This document shows, in pieces, positions 6,679-13,692 of a DNA stretch of 40,770 nucleotides (position 1 is its first letter; each line of letters opens with the position of its first letter). The notes under the pieces were generated by a model. It saw only the letters and a list, made by a program, of their open reading frames with translations. It searched no databases and had not been told where the DNA came from. Location of the stretch: NCBI GenBank assembly GCA_947452905.1, contig CANGEP010000013.1, positions 1 to 40,770 on the forward strand, given 5' to 3'. The DNA is from Bacteroidota bacterium (lineage in GTDB: Bacteria; Bacteroidota; Bacteroidia; Chitinophagales; Chitinophagaceae). The translations under genes were made by a program, and so were the position numbers.

Positions 6679-6936
6679 GTGAAAAAATATCTAATTATTC
6701 TATGCCTTAATATGGCATTCCAACAAATATTACTTGCTCAAGGAAAAATTGCTGGGAATGTAGTGAACAATGCGAAGCCAGTTGAATTTGCCACTGTAAC
6801 CATTTCCAATGTACAAGATTCTAACAAAGTACTTTTTTACGAAGCAACCGATAGTTTGGGTAAGTTTAGTTTTGATAAAATTGAATATGGTAAATACTTA
6901 GTAAAAATTAAAATGGTTGGTTTTTTACCCATATCA
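6679..6936 (+). pseudogene. N-terminal fragment of a TonB-dependent receptor
   Basis: From a GTG start the frame gives a signal peptide (to about residue 20, ending L-L-A-Q) and the beginning of a carboxypeptidase-regulatory-like domain (G-K-I-A-G-N-V-V...P-V-E-F-A-T-V-T-I, then G-K-F-S-F-D). That is the usual N-terminus of Bacteroidota outer-membrane beta-barrel receptors of about 800 residues. Homology stops near residue 86. The remaining 13 codons to the stop at 6976-6978 read the opposite strand of an ACT-domain gene. Plug and barrel are absent, so it cannot work as a receptor. Confidence 0.7.
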
Positions 6937-6939
6937 AAA

Positions 6940-7205
6940 AATGCAGCAGTTAATCCAACCGCTTCTAAAGAGGAATGAACTTGTAGTGTAATCCAAGACA
7001 TAATGCTAAAATATTCCAAATTAAGTTCGTCAGCATATGCCTTGGGCAAAACAAGTGTAATGCCTTCCTTTTCTTTAAAAGAACCAATAATTTGACTTAA
7101 ATCAATTGTATAATTATCTGAAACTGTACAAAAAACAAAATCGCCGTTATTTAAAACAGGTTTCATGTTTTTCAATAAAATTGCTAAATTTTTTTCTCCG
7201 CTCAT
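6940..7205 (-). pseudogene. ACT-domain protein gene, 3' end missing
   Basis: Read leftward from the ATG at 7203-7205: M-S-G-E-K-N-L-A-I-L-L-K-N-M-K-P-V-L, then F-K-E-K-E-G-I-T, then S-W-I-T-L-Q-V-H-S-S-L-E-A-V-G-L-T-A-A. This is the start of a small (about 130-residue) ACT-domain protein family, with its typical V-H-S-S-L-x-A-V-G-L-T-A-A. After that motif the frame runs on antisense into the TonB fragment, so the last 40 or so residues are lost. The gene is divergent from 7235 with 29 bp between. A second, more decayed relic of the same gene lies at 11435-11533. Confidence 0.7.
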
Positions 7206-7234
7206 ATATCTAAAATAATAATTAATTTAGACAT

Positions 7235-7564
7235 ATGCATATTTCAATAACTGGTTTAAAGCCAAAAGGCATTTGGGGATATATTAAATTTTGGAGCTTA
7301 GCCATTCCATCCTTTGCAGAAGCAAAATCGGCCAAAGGGAATTTATATAGCACGGTTAAAAAAATAGATGGTTATCAATGTACTTTATCCGCCTGGGAAA
7401 GTCGTGAGGCCATGCTTGTTTTTATGAAAAATGGGGTACACTTAAAAGCCATGAAAGCTTTTCACTCCATTGCAACTGGCCGAACCTATGGCTATGAATC
7501 AGATACTATTCCTAAATGGGAAGAAGCTTATGAATTGCTAGCAACTAAAGGTAAAAATTATTGA
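7235..7564 (+). CDS. Small protein, dimeric alpha/beta-barrel (monooxygenase-like) fold
   Basis: A 109-residue cytoplasmic protein. I-T-G-L-K-P-K-G-I-W-G at the start, Y-Q-C-T-L-S-A-W-E-S-R-E-A-M-L-V-F in the middle and H-L-K-A-M-K-A-F-H follow the pattern of DUF3291 and antibiotic-biosynthesis-monooxygenase relatives: a beta strand, a helix that ends in a Trp-Glu pair, and a third strand. No cofactor site can be named. It starts 14 bp before the 7578 gene, with which it is probably co-transcribed. Family placement is from pattern only. Confidence 0.55.
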   Translation: MHISITGLKPKGIWGYIKFWSLAIPSFAEAKSAKGNLYSTVKKIDGYQCTLSAWESREAMLVFMKNGVHLKAMKAFHSIATGRTYGYESDTIPKWEEAYELLATKGKNY

Positions 7565-7577
7565 AATTATAAATAAA

Positions 7578-8072
7578 ATGAGTACCTCTATTCTAAATCA
7601 ATCCACTAAAAAGGCACTTGCACTTAATTTAGGTTTATTTCTTTTAATACAAATTATAATTAGTTGTTTGGTATTTGGATTAGGCTGGGATAAAGGCCAC
7701 AATCCTGCTTTTGTGAAAAAGCCTTATGTTGTTCCTTCGGGTGCATTAGTTGGTGGTGTATGGTTAACTTTATATTTTTTAATGAGTTATGCAAGATGGT
7801 ATTTAAATAAGTTTTCAGATACTAAAAGTATTGAAATAAAAAAATTAATTACCAACCTATTAATATGGTGTAGTTTATATCCCTTTTATACTTTTGCCAT
7901 TGATAGCGCTTATGGAGGTATAGTAGGAAATACAGGAATATTTGTAATATCACTTTTTATAATTATTAAAAGTTGGAAATTAAATAGAAAAGTTTCGCTA
8001 CTAATATTACCTGTGATTTTGTGGATTATATTTGCTTCCACAATTATATTTAGTGAATTAGGAATTTTTTAA
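7578..8072 (+). CDS. Multi-pass membrane protein, possibly TspO/MBR-like
   Basis: A 164-residue protein with about five hydrophobic segments (roughly 14-33, 55-73, 91-110, 119-133 and 142-160). The stretch K-P-Y-V-V-P-S-G...V-W-L-T-L-Y-F-L-M-S-Y-A (48-72) recalls the K-P-x-x-x-P...V-W-x-x-L-Y-x-x-M-G-x-A region of TspO/MBR proteins, and the length fits (150-165). The later W-S-P-L-F-F motif of TspO is only loosely matched by W-C-S-L-Y-P-F (93-99). It could equally be an unrelated five-helix protein. Neighbours give no hint of substrate. Confidence 0.5.
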   Translation: MSTSILNQSTKKALALNLGLFLLIQIIISCLVFGLGWDKGHNPAFVKKPYVVPSGALVGGVWLTLYFLMSYARWYLNKFSDTKSIEIKKLITNLLIWCSLYPFYTFAIDSAYGGIVGNTGIFVISLFIIIKSWKLNRKVSLLILPVILWIIFASTIIFSELGIF

Positions 8073-8082
8073 ATTAAATAAT

Positions 8083-8364
8083 ATGAAAACATCCTTTAAC
8101 AAATATATTTACATTGGATTTATTTTATTTGGAATCTATGAAATGGTTTTTAGACACTCACCAGGTGATGCAGCTACTTACATGGGTATTGCCCTAGCAT
8201 TTGATCCTTTTGATCAATCACAACCATGGAAGCAAAGACCAAATTGGCAAAAAGTAGTTTTAATAATCCACCTAGCAGTTGTAGCAGGTTTATTGGGATA
8301 TATGGTAGGAGCAGGAGACAGCGATCTTAGAAAAGGATTTATGGAAGGCTGGAAAGGAAAATAG
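8083..8364 (+). CDS. Small membrane protein of unknown function
   Basis: 93 residues with two hydrophobic segments (about 7-23 and 58-75) joined by a loop with D-P-F-D-Q-S-Q-P-W-K-Q-R-P-N-W (41-55). The end is charged (G-D-S-D-L-R-K-G-F-M-E-G-W-K). It lies 10 bp after the 7578 gene and is the last gene of that small run; the intergenic repeat at 8374 follows at once. I do not recognise the family. Confidence 0.65.
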   Translation: MKTSFNKYIYIGFILFGIYEMVFRHSPGDAATYMGIALAFDPFDQSQPWKQRPNWQKVVLIIHLAVVAGLLGYMVGAGDSDLRKGFMEGWKGK

Positions 8365-8373
8365 AAAGAATAA

Positions 8374-8412
8374 TCCGGCCAGGTTATCTGCCAGGTTTTG
8401 GGTTTTAGAGGG
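8374..8412 (+). repeat. Intergenic repeat, CCGGCCAGGTT...CTGCCAGGTTTTG
   Basis: CCGGCCAGGTTATCTGCCAG followed by GTTTTGGGTTTTAGA. It combines the start of the 6503 repeat with the GTTTTAG ending seen at 236-260, and lies just before the conserved promoter element at 8452. Confidence 0.5.
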
Positions 8413-8451
8413 AAAACCAAGTTATACGAAGGTGATGTATTAGAATTCAAA

Positions 8452-8487
8452 ACAATATCTTATTTTCAACTATAATAATAAAATTAA
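8452..8487 (+). promoter_or_regulatory. Conserved upstream element of MEVHH genes, copy 3
   Basis: ACAATATCTTATTTTCAACT then ATAATAATAAAA. It matches the elements at 301 and 5667, but the TATAAT (8471-8476) lies 11 nt rather than 8 nt before the ATG at 8488. Confidence 0.6.
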
Positions 8488-9258
8488 ATGGAAGTACATC
8501 ACCCACACCACCCATCGCACAAGAAAAAATGGACCGAATATTTTCTTGAATTTTTCATGTTATTCTTAGCGGTGACGCTTGGTTTTTTTGTAGAAAATTA
8601 TAGGGAACACTATGTTGAAAAAATGAGAGAAGAACAATTTATCCAAGATATTAGAAAGGATATCATTTTTGATTCATTACAATTATCAAAATTGGACCAT
8701 CTACATAAATCAAAGAAGCTCTACTATGACAGTCTGTTGGTTATTTACAGAAATGGAAATTGGAAAGAAAATATTCCTGCTTTACAAAAATACAATTCTG
8801 TATTATCCGGAAAAAGTAGTTGGGAACCACGTCAAGAAACCTATAAGCAATTAATTAGCACAGGTTCCCTTCGTTTCTTCTCGAATCGAAAATTTGTTGA
8901 AGAGTTAAAAGAATATGAAATTCAACTCGCTAAGCTAGGATCTAGAAGACAACGTTTTTTACAGCACATGTACGATTTTTACGAACCTATCAACCAAAAA
9001 CATTTTATAACATTATATGACCATCCAGAAGATAATTATAAGGTTGCTATAGATTTTCTTAATGGAAAAGCGGAAATTGAAAACCCATTTTTATCAGTAA
9101 AAAGGCTCAATCATCAAGAGTCATTCGACATGGTTGACTACATGTCAGTGGTATCCACTGCCATATTACTAGAATCATACGATAATCAAAGTTTTATTCA
9201 GCCATTGTTACAACAATCTCGTAAAATTTTAGCGTCAACAGAGGCCAAATATCATTAA
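8488..9258 (+). CDS. MEVHH-family single-pass membrane protein (B type)
   Basis: A 256-residue paralogue starting MEVHHPHHPSHKKKW, with the hydrophobic segment at 21-34 and V-E-N-Y-R-E at 35-40 (Val in place of the usual Ala). The B signature is QLISTGSLRFF (121-131). The combination of a P-type start with a B-type body recurs at 13693 and 35644. It is followed 23 bp later by an H-type copy, the same pairing as 13693/14552. The start is fixed by the family-wide MEVHH and by the conserved element directly upstream. Function unknown. Confidence 0.85.
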   Translation: MEVHHPHHPSHKKKWTEYFLEFFMLFLAVTLGFFVENYREHYVEKMREEQFIQDIRKDIIFDSLQLSKLDHLHKSKKLYYDSLLVIYRNGNWKENIPALQKYNSVLSGKSSWEPRQETYKQLISTGSLRFFSNRKFVEELKEYEIQLAKLGSRRQRFLQHMYDFYEPINQKHFITLYDHPEDNYKVAIDFLNGKAEIENPFLSVKRLNHQESFDMVDYMSVVSTAILLESYDNQSFIQPLLQQSRKILASTEAKYH

Positions 9259-9281
9259 AAATTTAATTAAATATACTTTCA

Positions 9282-10067
9282 ATGGAAGTACATCACCATT
9301 CCCACAAACCCAAAAATTGGAAAGAATATATCACGGAATTTATCATGTTATTTGCTGCAGTTAGTTTAGGTTTTATAGCAGAAAATATTAGAGAACATAA
9401 TACTGAGTTAAAAAATACTAATAAAAGTTTAATAACCCTTTATAAGGATATTAAAACAGACTCTGTCAATTTATCTGTAGCAATAAAAGCAAGAGAAACT
9501 ATAAATAAGGCCGATAGTATTATTATGAAGTATCATAATAATAGGCAACTATCAAATAAAATAAATGAACTTTATTTGTTTGATTTTTTAATAGCAAGGC
9601 GTGCTTTTCCTAAATTAAACCAAATGGCTTTAGATGAATTAAATACTAATGGCAAATTGAATTTTATAGAAGATGAAATTTTAAAAGAAAAAATTCAGGA
9701 ATATTTTCAATTTTCAAAACAAATGGAAGCAAGAAGGATTAGAGAAAATGATTTTCTTGATAAACATCACGATCCAATTAGAATAAAGTATTTTGACATC
9801 TACAGCTTGAATTTGGTAAATAAAATAAATATAGATTCGGTCATCATTAAAGATGATAAAATAGTATATAATATAAATTCATTAAATTTTAATCTTTTAA
9901 ATGCTAATGAATTTAAGGAAACCGAATATTTAAACACAGCTAATTACATAGTTTCATTGGAAAATGCAGATGACCACTATTATATAAAACCATTCCAAAA
10001 AGAAATAGAAAGTATTTTAATTAAACTACGTGAATATTTTACAGAAAATAATATAAAATACAACTAA
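9282..10067 (+). CDS. MEVHH-family single-pass membrane protein (B-like)
   Basis: A 261-residue paralogue starting MEVHHHSHKPKNWKEY, with the hydrophobic segment at 20-33 and A-E-N-I-R-E at 33-38. The B signature is loose: A-L-D-E-L-N-T-N-G-K-L-N-F-I-E (116-130). It is probably co-transcribed with 8488, since the 23-bp gap has no promoter element or terminator. It faces the DUF3472 gene tail to tail, with a short repeat copy between. Function unknown. Confidence 0.85.
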   Translation: MEVHHHSHKPKNWKEYITEFIMLFAAVSLGFIAENIREHNTELKNTNKSLITLYKDIKTDSVNLSVAIKARETINKADSIIMKYHNNRQLSNKINELYLFDFLIARRAFPKLNQMALDELNTNGKLNFIEDEILKEKIQEYFQFSKQMEARRIRENDFLDKHHDPIRIKYFDIYSLNLVNKINIDSVIIKDDKIVYNINSLNFNLLNANEFKETEYLNTANYIVSLENADDHYYIKPFQKEIESILIKLREYFTENNIKYN

Positions 10068-10082
10068 GTATTGGAATATTTC

Positions 10083-10100
10083 TTTGCCGGATTTTGATTT
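10083..10100 (+). repeat. Short intergenic repeat copy
   Basis: TTTGCCGGATTTTGATTT resembles TGTGCCAGATTTTGAGTTTT at 236. It lies in the 38-bp gap between convergent genes. Confidence 0.35.
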
Positions 10101-10105
10101 AAATT

Positions 10106-11404
10106 TTAAGGCAGTTGTGTGAAATCAATCACAGGAACTATTGTAGACTTTTCAATATTAAAAAAGGTATCAATAGTTGTGGATGGAATAAAGAACCCAC
10201 AGTTTTTCAAATAAAAATAATTCCCTATTACTCCACCTGCATAATCAAGCCTAAAGCGCTTTCTAGCAGTTTGATCGGCAGTGAATTTTGCTGAACTTAT
10301 GGGAGTCCAAAGTCCGCTAGTATCTCTCACCCATGGATTACCATAAATTGCCATTCTGGTTTGGTCTCCAGTTTCGGTTATGAAGTTTTCCAAAAAGGAA
10401 TGTAAATTTTTAAGATAAGTAGTAGTTTTCGGTCTTTTGAAACTTGCTATGAGTAACCATTTGTTTTCTTCTGGAGCATAAAAATAGGCAGTATAAATGG
10501 TTGAATTATCCGACTGAGGTTGTGCATGTAGTAAAAATTTATAGGTCATACCAGCTTTCCAAGGATATACAAGATAGCTTTGTCCGCCCGCTCCCTCATT
10601 CCCAAACTCTCCTGTGTAAACATTATTCCCTTTTTTAAGCATGGTAATTTTATATGCTGCTGGTATACTTGCCGGGTTATCGGTGCTATAGGGACTCCAT
10701 ACCGAAAAAAGGATTCTTCTTTCTGTTAATGAATTAACCTGAATGCCAAAATAACCTTCGGCAAAACCATTGGCCATGAAATAAGAGCCAATAACATCAT
10801 TTCCTTCTGGAACCTTAATCTCACTGTAAAAATCAGTGATTTCCGATGCCGGCAGAGAGTATTTAAGATGAACAGAAGGGCCTCTTCTTCCCCAGTAGAA
10901 ATAATTGTCCATATTATCTTTCACAAATGCCGTTTCATTGTTAATTGCACTACCACTGATACCAATAGAACTTAGAGTTCCAAAACTGGCCGCAGTCCTT
11001 GAAACCCCCTGTAGCTCAATGGTCACATATCCGGGTTTAACATTCTCCCATTTGCCAACGAAAAATTCTTTTTCTGTACCTCCCTCAACAATCACCTCTT
11101 TGGAAATACCCTGTAGGGTTACTTTCAATAAGTTTTTACCTCCAGGATTAATACTAATAGAGAGATTAAGCGTGCCAGTTTGTGAAAGATACACATAGGT
11201 TTTAATGCGGGTTATTGTAGACTCCCAATTGGTTAATCCATTATTGGATACCTTACCTCCATTAATAGTCCAAGTATTTCCTCCCACTGGAATAATCCTT
11301 TTGTTGGCTTCATGCATTTGAGGTTCGCCTTGTTTGCCTACTGCGGCTTTGACACTGAAACCAAAGAAGGTGATGAGCAAAAACGGAATAAAATGTTTGA
11401 ACAT
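10106..11404 (-). CDS. Secreted DUF3472-domain protein with DUF5077-like N-terminus
   Basis: 432 residues with a signal peptide (about 1-20, ending S-V-K-A). Residues 35-155 look like the DUF5077 carbohydrate-binding-like domain (T-R-I-K-T-Y-V-Y-L-S-Q-T-G-T-L-N-L-S, later G-Y-V-T-I-E-L-Q-G). From about 165 the DUF3472 pattern follows (Y-F-Y-W-G-R-R-G-P-S-V-H-L, E-G-Y-F-G-I-Q-V-N, I-L-F-S-V-W-S-P, and a Phe-rich C-terminus). Proteins of this type are secreted and thought to bind or process sugars; no catalytic residue is known to me. It is on the opposite strand from the surrounding array and transcribed alone, so it looks like an insertion into the array. Confidence 0.75.
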   Translation of the reverse strand: MFKHFIPFLLITFFGFSVKAAVGKQGEPQMHEANKRIIPVGGNTWTINGGKVSNNGLTNWESTITRIKTYVYLSQTGTLNLSISINPGGKNLLKVTLQGISKEVIVEGGTEKEFFVGKWENVKPGYVTIELQGVSRTAASFGTLSSIGISGSAINNETAFVKDNMDNYFYWGRRGPSVHLKYSLPASEITDFYSEIKVPEGNDVIGSYFMANGFAEGYFGIQVNSLTERRILFSVWSPYSTDNPASIPAAYKITMLKKGNNVYTGEFGNEGAGGQSYLVYPWKAGMTYKFLLHAQPQSDNSTIYTAYFYAPEENKWLLIASFKRPKTTTYLKNLHSFLENFITETGDQTRMAIYGNPWVRDTSGLWTPISSAKFTADQTARKRFRLDYAGGVIGNYFYLKNCGFFIPSTTIDTFFNIEKSTIVPVIDFTQLP

Positions 11405-11434
11405 GTTACAATATATTTTATTTAAACTCCCTAA

Positions 11435-11533
11435 TTAAGATTTAAAACTACTTAGTGATTGTAAGGCTTTTTCGGCATCAACCATAAGTACAAAAAATTT
11501 TTAATAAAATTTCTAATTTTTTTCGCCACTCAT
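11435..11533 (-). pseudogene. Relic of an ACT-domain gene (both ends kept, middle lost)
   Basis: Read leftward from 11533: M-S-G-E-K-N, TAG, K-F-Y, TAA, K, which matches the first 12 residues of the ACT gene at 7205 (M-S-G-E-K-N-L-A-I-L-L-K) with two Leu codons turned into stops. In the same frame it continues M-V-D-A-E-K-A-L-Q-S-L-S-S-F-K-S and a stop at 11435-11437. That resembles the usual C-terminus of this family (D-A-E-K-A-x-x-x-L). About 95 codons between are gone. With the promoter element at 11603 this explains most of the gene-free stretch 11405-11635. Confidence 0.6.
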
Positions 11534-11602
11534 TACTTTAATAATTAAGAATTGAAAATAAAGTTACTTAAAATATGACGTTATTGGGAGCTGGAATTAA
11601 AA

Positions 11603-11635
11603 ACATTGTCTTATTTTCAACTATAATAATAATTT
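11603..11635 (+). promoter_or_regulatory. Conserved upstream element of MEVHH genes, copy 4
   Basis: ACATTGTCTTATTTTCAACT then ATAATAATAATTT, ending at the ATG at 11636. TATAAT (11622-11627) lies 8 nt before the start, as at 301 and 5667. No terminator precedes it here. Confidence 0.6.
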
Positions 11636-12370
11636 ATGGAAGTACACCACCACCCTCATTTAGAGCATAAAGAAAAACCTTGGAAAGAATATCTACTGGA
11701 AGGTTTAATGATATTTTTAGCTGTATCCTTGGGATTTATTGCCGAAAATATTAGAGAACACCTTTCTGAAGAAAACAAGAAAAAAGAATTAATTGAAATG
11801 GTATCTCTCGACTTTCAAAGAGATATTAAGCAACTAGATTATCAAAAAAAAATTGCTATAGAAAAAATTAAAAGGTGTGATACCCTTATTATGCTGTTGA
11901 ATTCAAATAATTCCTTAGTAGAACAAGATAAATTCTATAGACTTGTAGCGCAAATGCAAATTTGGTGGTTTTTTAATTCAAATAACAAAAGCAGAATAGA
12001 AGCAGATTCTAAAGGATATTTATCAAGTGTGCAAAACACAGACTTGGCTTATTCTATTTTAAAATTCGAATTTTTTAATGTTGATTATAAATCAGTTGAG
12101 GAAGAGGAAATGAAAGTTTTAGATATTTTTAGAGCTGAAATTCCAAATATAACAGATCATAACATATATGACAAGTACAGTTTAATATCCGAGATATTTC
12201 CTGAAACCTCAATTAAGGGCATTAAGAAAATTAAACCAGAGGATGTAATTAAAACTAAGTATATTTTATCTGCATTTAAACACGCAAATTCTGGTTATTT
12301 GGCAGACGTTGATTCCATGAAAATTTATGCCCACAAGTCAATTGAAAATATACATAAACAATACCATTAG
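11636..12370 (+). CDS. MEVHH-family single-pass membrane protein (A type, variant start)
   Basis: A 244-residue paralogue with a hybrid start, MEVHHHPHLEHKEKPW, that fits neither the H nor the P group. The hydrophobic segment is at 21-36 and carries Gly23 where others have Phe (L-L-E-G-L-M-I-F). A-E-N-I-R-E is at 36-41. The A signature is SRIEADSKGYL (119-129) and the C-terminus D-S-M-K-I-Y-A-H-K-S-I matches the other A-type tails. It stands alone between a decayed ACT gene and a strong terminator. Function unknown. Confidence 0.85.
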   Translation: MEVHHHPHLEHKEKPWKEYLLEGLMIFLAVSLGFIAENIREHLSEENKKKELIEMVSLDFQRDIKQLDYQKKIAIEKIKRCDTLIMLLNSNNSLVEQDKFYRLVAQMQIWWFFNSNNKSRIEADSKGYLSSVQNTDLAYSILKFEFFNVDYKSVEEEEMKVLDIFRAEIPNITDHNIYDKYSLISEIFPETSIKGIKKIKPEDVIKTKYILSAFKHANSGYLADVDSMKIYAHKSIENIHKQYH

Positions 12371-12390
12371 AAAAAAAGAAGCCCTACAAA

Positions 12391-12418
12391 AAAAGGCCTC
12401 TATTACTAGAGGCCTTTT
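12391..12418. terminator. Bidirectional terminator
   Basis: A perfect 10-bp stem (AAAAGGCCTC at 12391-12400 with GAGGCCTTTT at 12409-12418) with A and T runs on the two sides. It serves both the MEVHH gene from the left and the lipoprotein gene from the right. Confidence 0.85.
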
Positions 12419-12444
12419 GTATTTTTCCAAACTTAAATAAACCC

Positions 12445-12963
12445 TTATGGTTTAGGTGACTTTCCAAAACCATTGAAAGCAACTATTTTACCATTTTCAA
12501 ATTTGTAAGCGTCAACCCATTGAAATTTTTGTGATTTCCCATCAGGTGATTCTACATCAGCCTCATCCCACATTAATACCCATTGATGACCATTATCACC
12601 AACAACTGGTAAACTAACGCTAACCTTATAATTTTTAAAATTATAAGGTTTATAATTCTTTTCCATAAAATCAATAAGTGCAGCTTTACCTTTTAAGGTA
12701 GCTCCATCCTCATTATGAAATACTGCAGTATCAGCTAAAAAACTTCCCACTTTAGCATAATCTTTTGCAAATACAGCCTCGTGTAATTGTTCAACAATTA
12801 AAACATTTTTTTGATCCCCAATTTTTACATTATCTGTATAGGTTGGTTTAAATATGTGCTCAATAGCAGCGGCTGGTTTTTCGGCTGCTTCCGTTTTTGG
12901 AGCTTTATCGGCACATGCAATTAAGGAGGTGGACACAAGAAAGCATAAAATTAGTTTTTTCAT
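12445..12963 (-). CDS. NTF2-like lipoprotein (SnoaL/DUF4440 type) 1
   Basis: 172 residues with a lipoprotein signal: lipobox L-I-A-C with Cys17 lipidated. The body from about 50 follows the NTF2-like cone fold: a helix with the pattern V-F-A-K-D-Y-A-K-V-G-S-F-L-A-D-T-A-V-F, a second helix K-A-A-L-I-D-F-M, then strands ending W-V-D-A-Y-K-F-E-N-G-K-I-V. This fold binds small ligands or catalyses isomerase-type steps, but many lipoprotein members have no known activity. It is divergent from the similar gene at 13129, with an inverted repeat in the shared upstream region at 13035. Confidence 0.75.
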   Translation of the reverse strand: MKKLILCFLVSTSLIACADKAPKTEAAEKPAAAIEHIFKPTYTDNVKIGDQKNVLIVEQLHEAVFAKDYAKVGSFLADTAVFHNEDGATLKGKAALIDFMEKNYKPYNFKNYKVSVSLPVVGDNGHQWVLMWDEADVESPDGKSQKFQWVDAYKFENGKIVAFNGFGKSPKP

Positions 12964-13034
12964 ACAATATTATTTTGGGTTTTAAAGTTTGAAGTTAAAA
13001 TCTATGCACACAGCCTATGCAAAAAAATAGTATA

Positions 13035-13065
13035 ATTTGTTCCAAATTCGGTAAAAGGAACAAAT
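13035..13065. promoter_or_regulatory. Inverted repeat ATTTGTTCC-N13-GGAACAAAT, site 1
   Basis: Perfect 9-bp arms at 13035-13043 and 13057-13065 around 13 bases. It sits almost midway between divergent start codons, with 71 bp to the ATG of the 12445 gene and 63 bp to that of the 13129 gene. The same arms and spacing recur at 16560, 17452, 24193 and 35538. It is probably an operator for a dimeric regulator. Confidence 0.7.
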
Positions 13066-13128
13066 AAATTAAGATAAGTAAACTTATATAAGCTCATTAT
13101 AGTTACTTAGTGTTAAAATAAACATAAA

Positions 13129-13590
13129 ATGAAAAAAATACTATTTTTAGCTATCATGAGTGCTAGCTTGTTTGCTTGTCAATCTAGCAAACAATCCACA
13201 TTTGATTTAGTCAATGCAAAAAAGGAAATTGAATTGGCAAATAAGGAAATCATAAGTTCTATTCTTAAAGGTGATTCTGTTGCTGCCGCTAATTGCTATA
13301 GTAAGGATGGCAAATTGATGGTTAATAATGGAAAATCAATTACAGGAAAAGAAAATATCGCTAGCTTTTGGGGCCCATTTAGTAAAATAGCGGGCGATTT
13401 AACACTTACTACTATAGAAATATGGGGTGACGAAAATTGTATTTCAGAAGAGGGCGCGTATGAAATAAAATCAAAAGAAGGCAAATCAGTTGATATGGGT
13501 AAATATATAGTGATTTGGAAAAAAGAAGATGGAAAATGGAAACTACATAGAGACATATCAAACTCGGATCTCCCAGTTACTACAAAATAA
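13129..13590 (+). CDS. NTF2-like lipoprotein (DUF4440 type) 2
   Basis: 153 residues with the lipobox L-F-A-C (Cys17). The DUF4440 pattern is clear: a first helix with I-L-K-G-D-S-V-A-A-A-N-C-Y-S-K-D-G-K-L-M-V, then G-K-S-I-T-G-K-E-N-I-A-S-F-W (about 66-79), then strands and K-Y-I-V-I-W-K-K-E-D-G-K-W-K-L-H-R-D near the end. It should be anchored in the periplasm or outer membrane. It is transcribed away from its relative at 12445 and ends just before a terminator at 13609. Confidence 0.75.
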   Translation: MKKILFLAIMSASLFACQSSKQSTFDLVNAKKEIELANKEIISSILKGDSVAAANCYSKDGKLMVNNGKSITGKENIASFWGPFSKIAGDLTLTTIEIWGDENCISEEGAYEIKSKEGKSVDMGKYIVIWKKEDGKWKLHRDISNSDLPVTTK

Positions 13591-13608
13591 ATATAAACAT
13601 ATATTTTG

Positions 13609-13645
13609 AAGGGGTTTATGAACTAATATTCATAGACCCTTTTTA
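13609..13645 (+). terminator. Rho-independent terminator
   Basis: Stem GGGTTTATGAA (13612-13622) with TTCATAGACCC (13629-13639), one T-G wobble, extended by A-T pairs, then a T run. It ends the 13129 gene and is the third copy of the GGGTTTATG stem that precedes MEVHH promoters. Confidence 0.8.
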
Positions 13646-13661
13646 TTGGGTAAAATAGCAA

Positions 13662-13692
13662 ACAAATCTTATTTTCAACAATAAATTTAAAT
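13662..13692 (+). promoter_or_regulatory. Conserved upstream element of MEVHH genes, copy 5 (diverged)
   Basis: ACAAATCTTATTTTCAACAA then TAAATTTAAAT before the ATG at 13693. CTTATTTTCAAC is kept, but TATAAT has become AATAAA, so this copy has drifted from the others. Confidence 0.5.

Noticed and set aside
8214..8450. Minus-strand ORF of 78 codons
   Set aside because: Antisense to the small membrane protein at 8083 and the repeat after it; no start context or domain.
10905..11198. Plus-strand ORF of 97 codons
   Set aside because: Fully antisense to the DUF3472 gene, whose domains and signal peptide are clear.
13057..13065. GGAACAAA as the -35 box of an ECF sigma factor
   Set aside because: The element is symmetric at all five sites with a fixed spacer, which fits a dimer site better, and no shared -10 motif at constant distance was found; kept only as an alternative in the finding.
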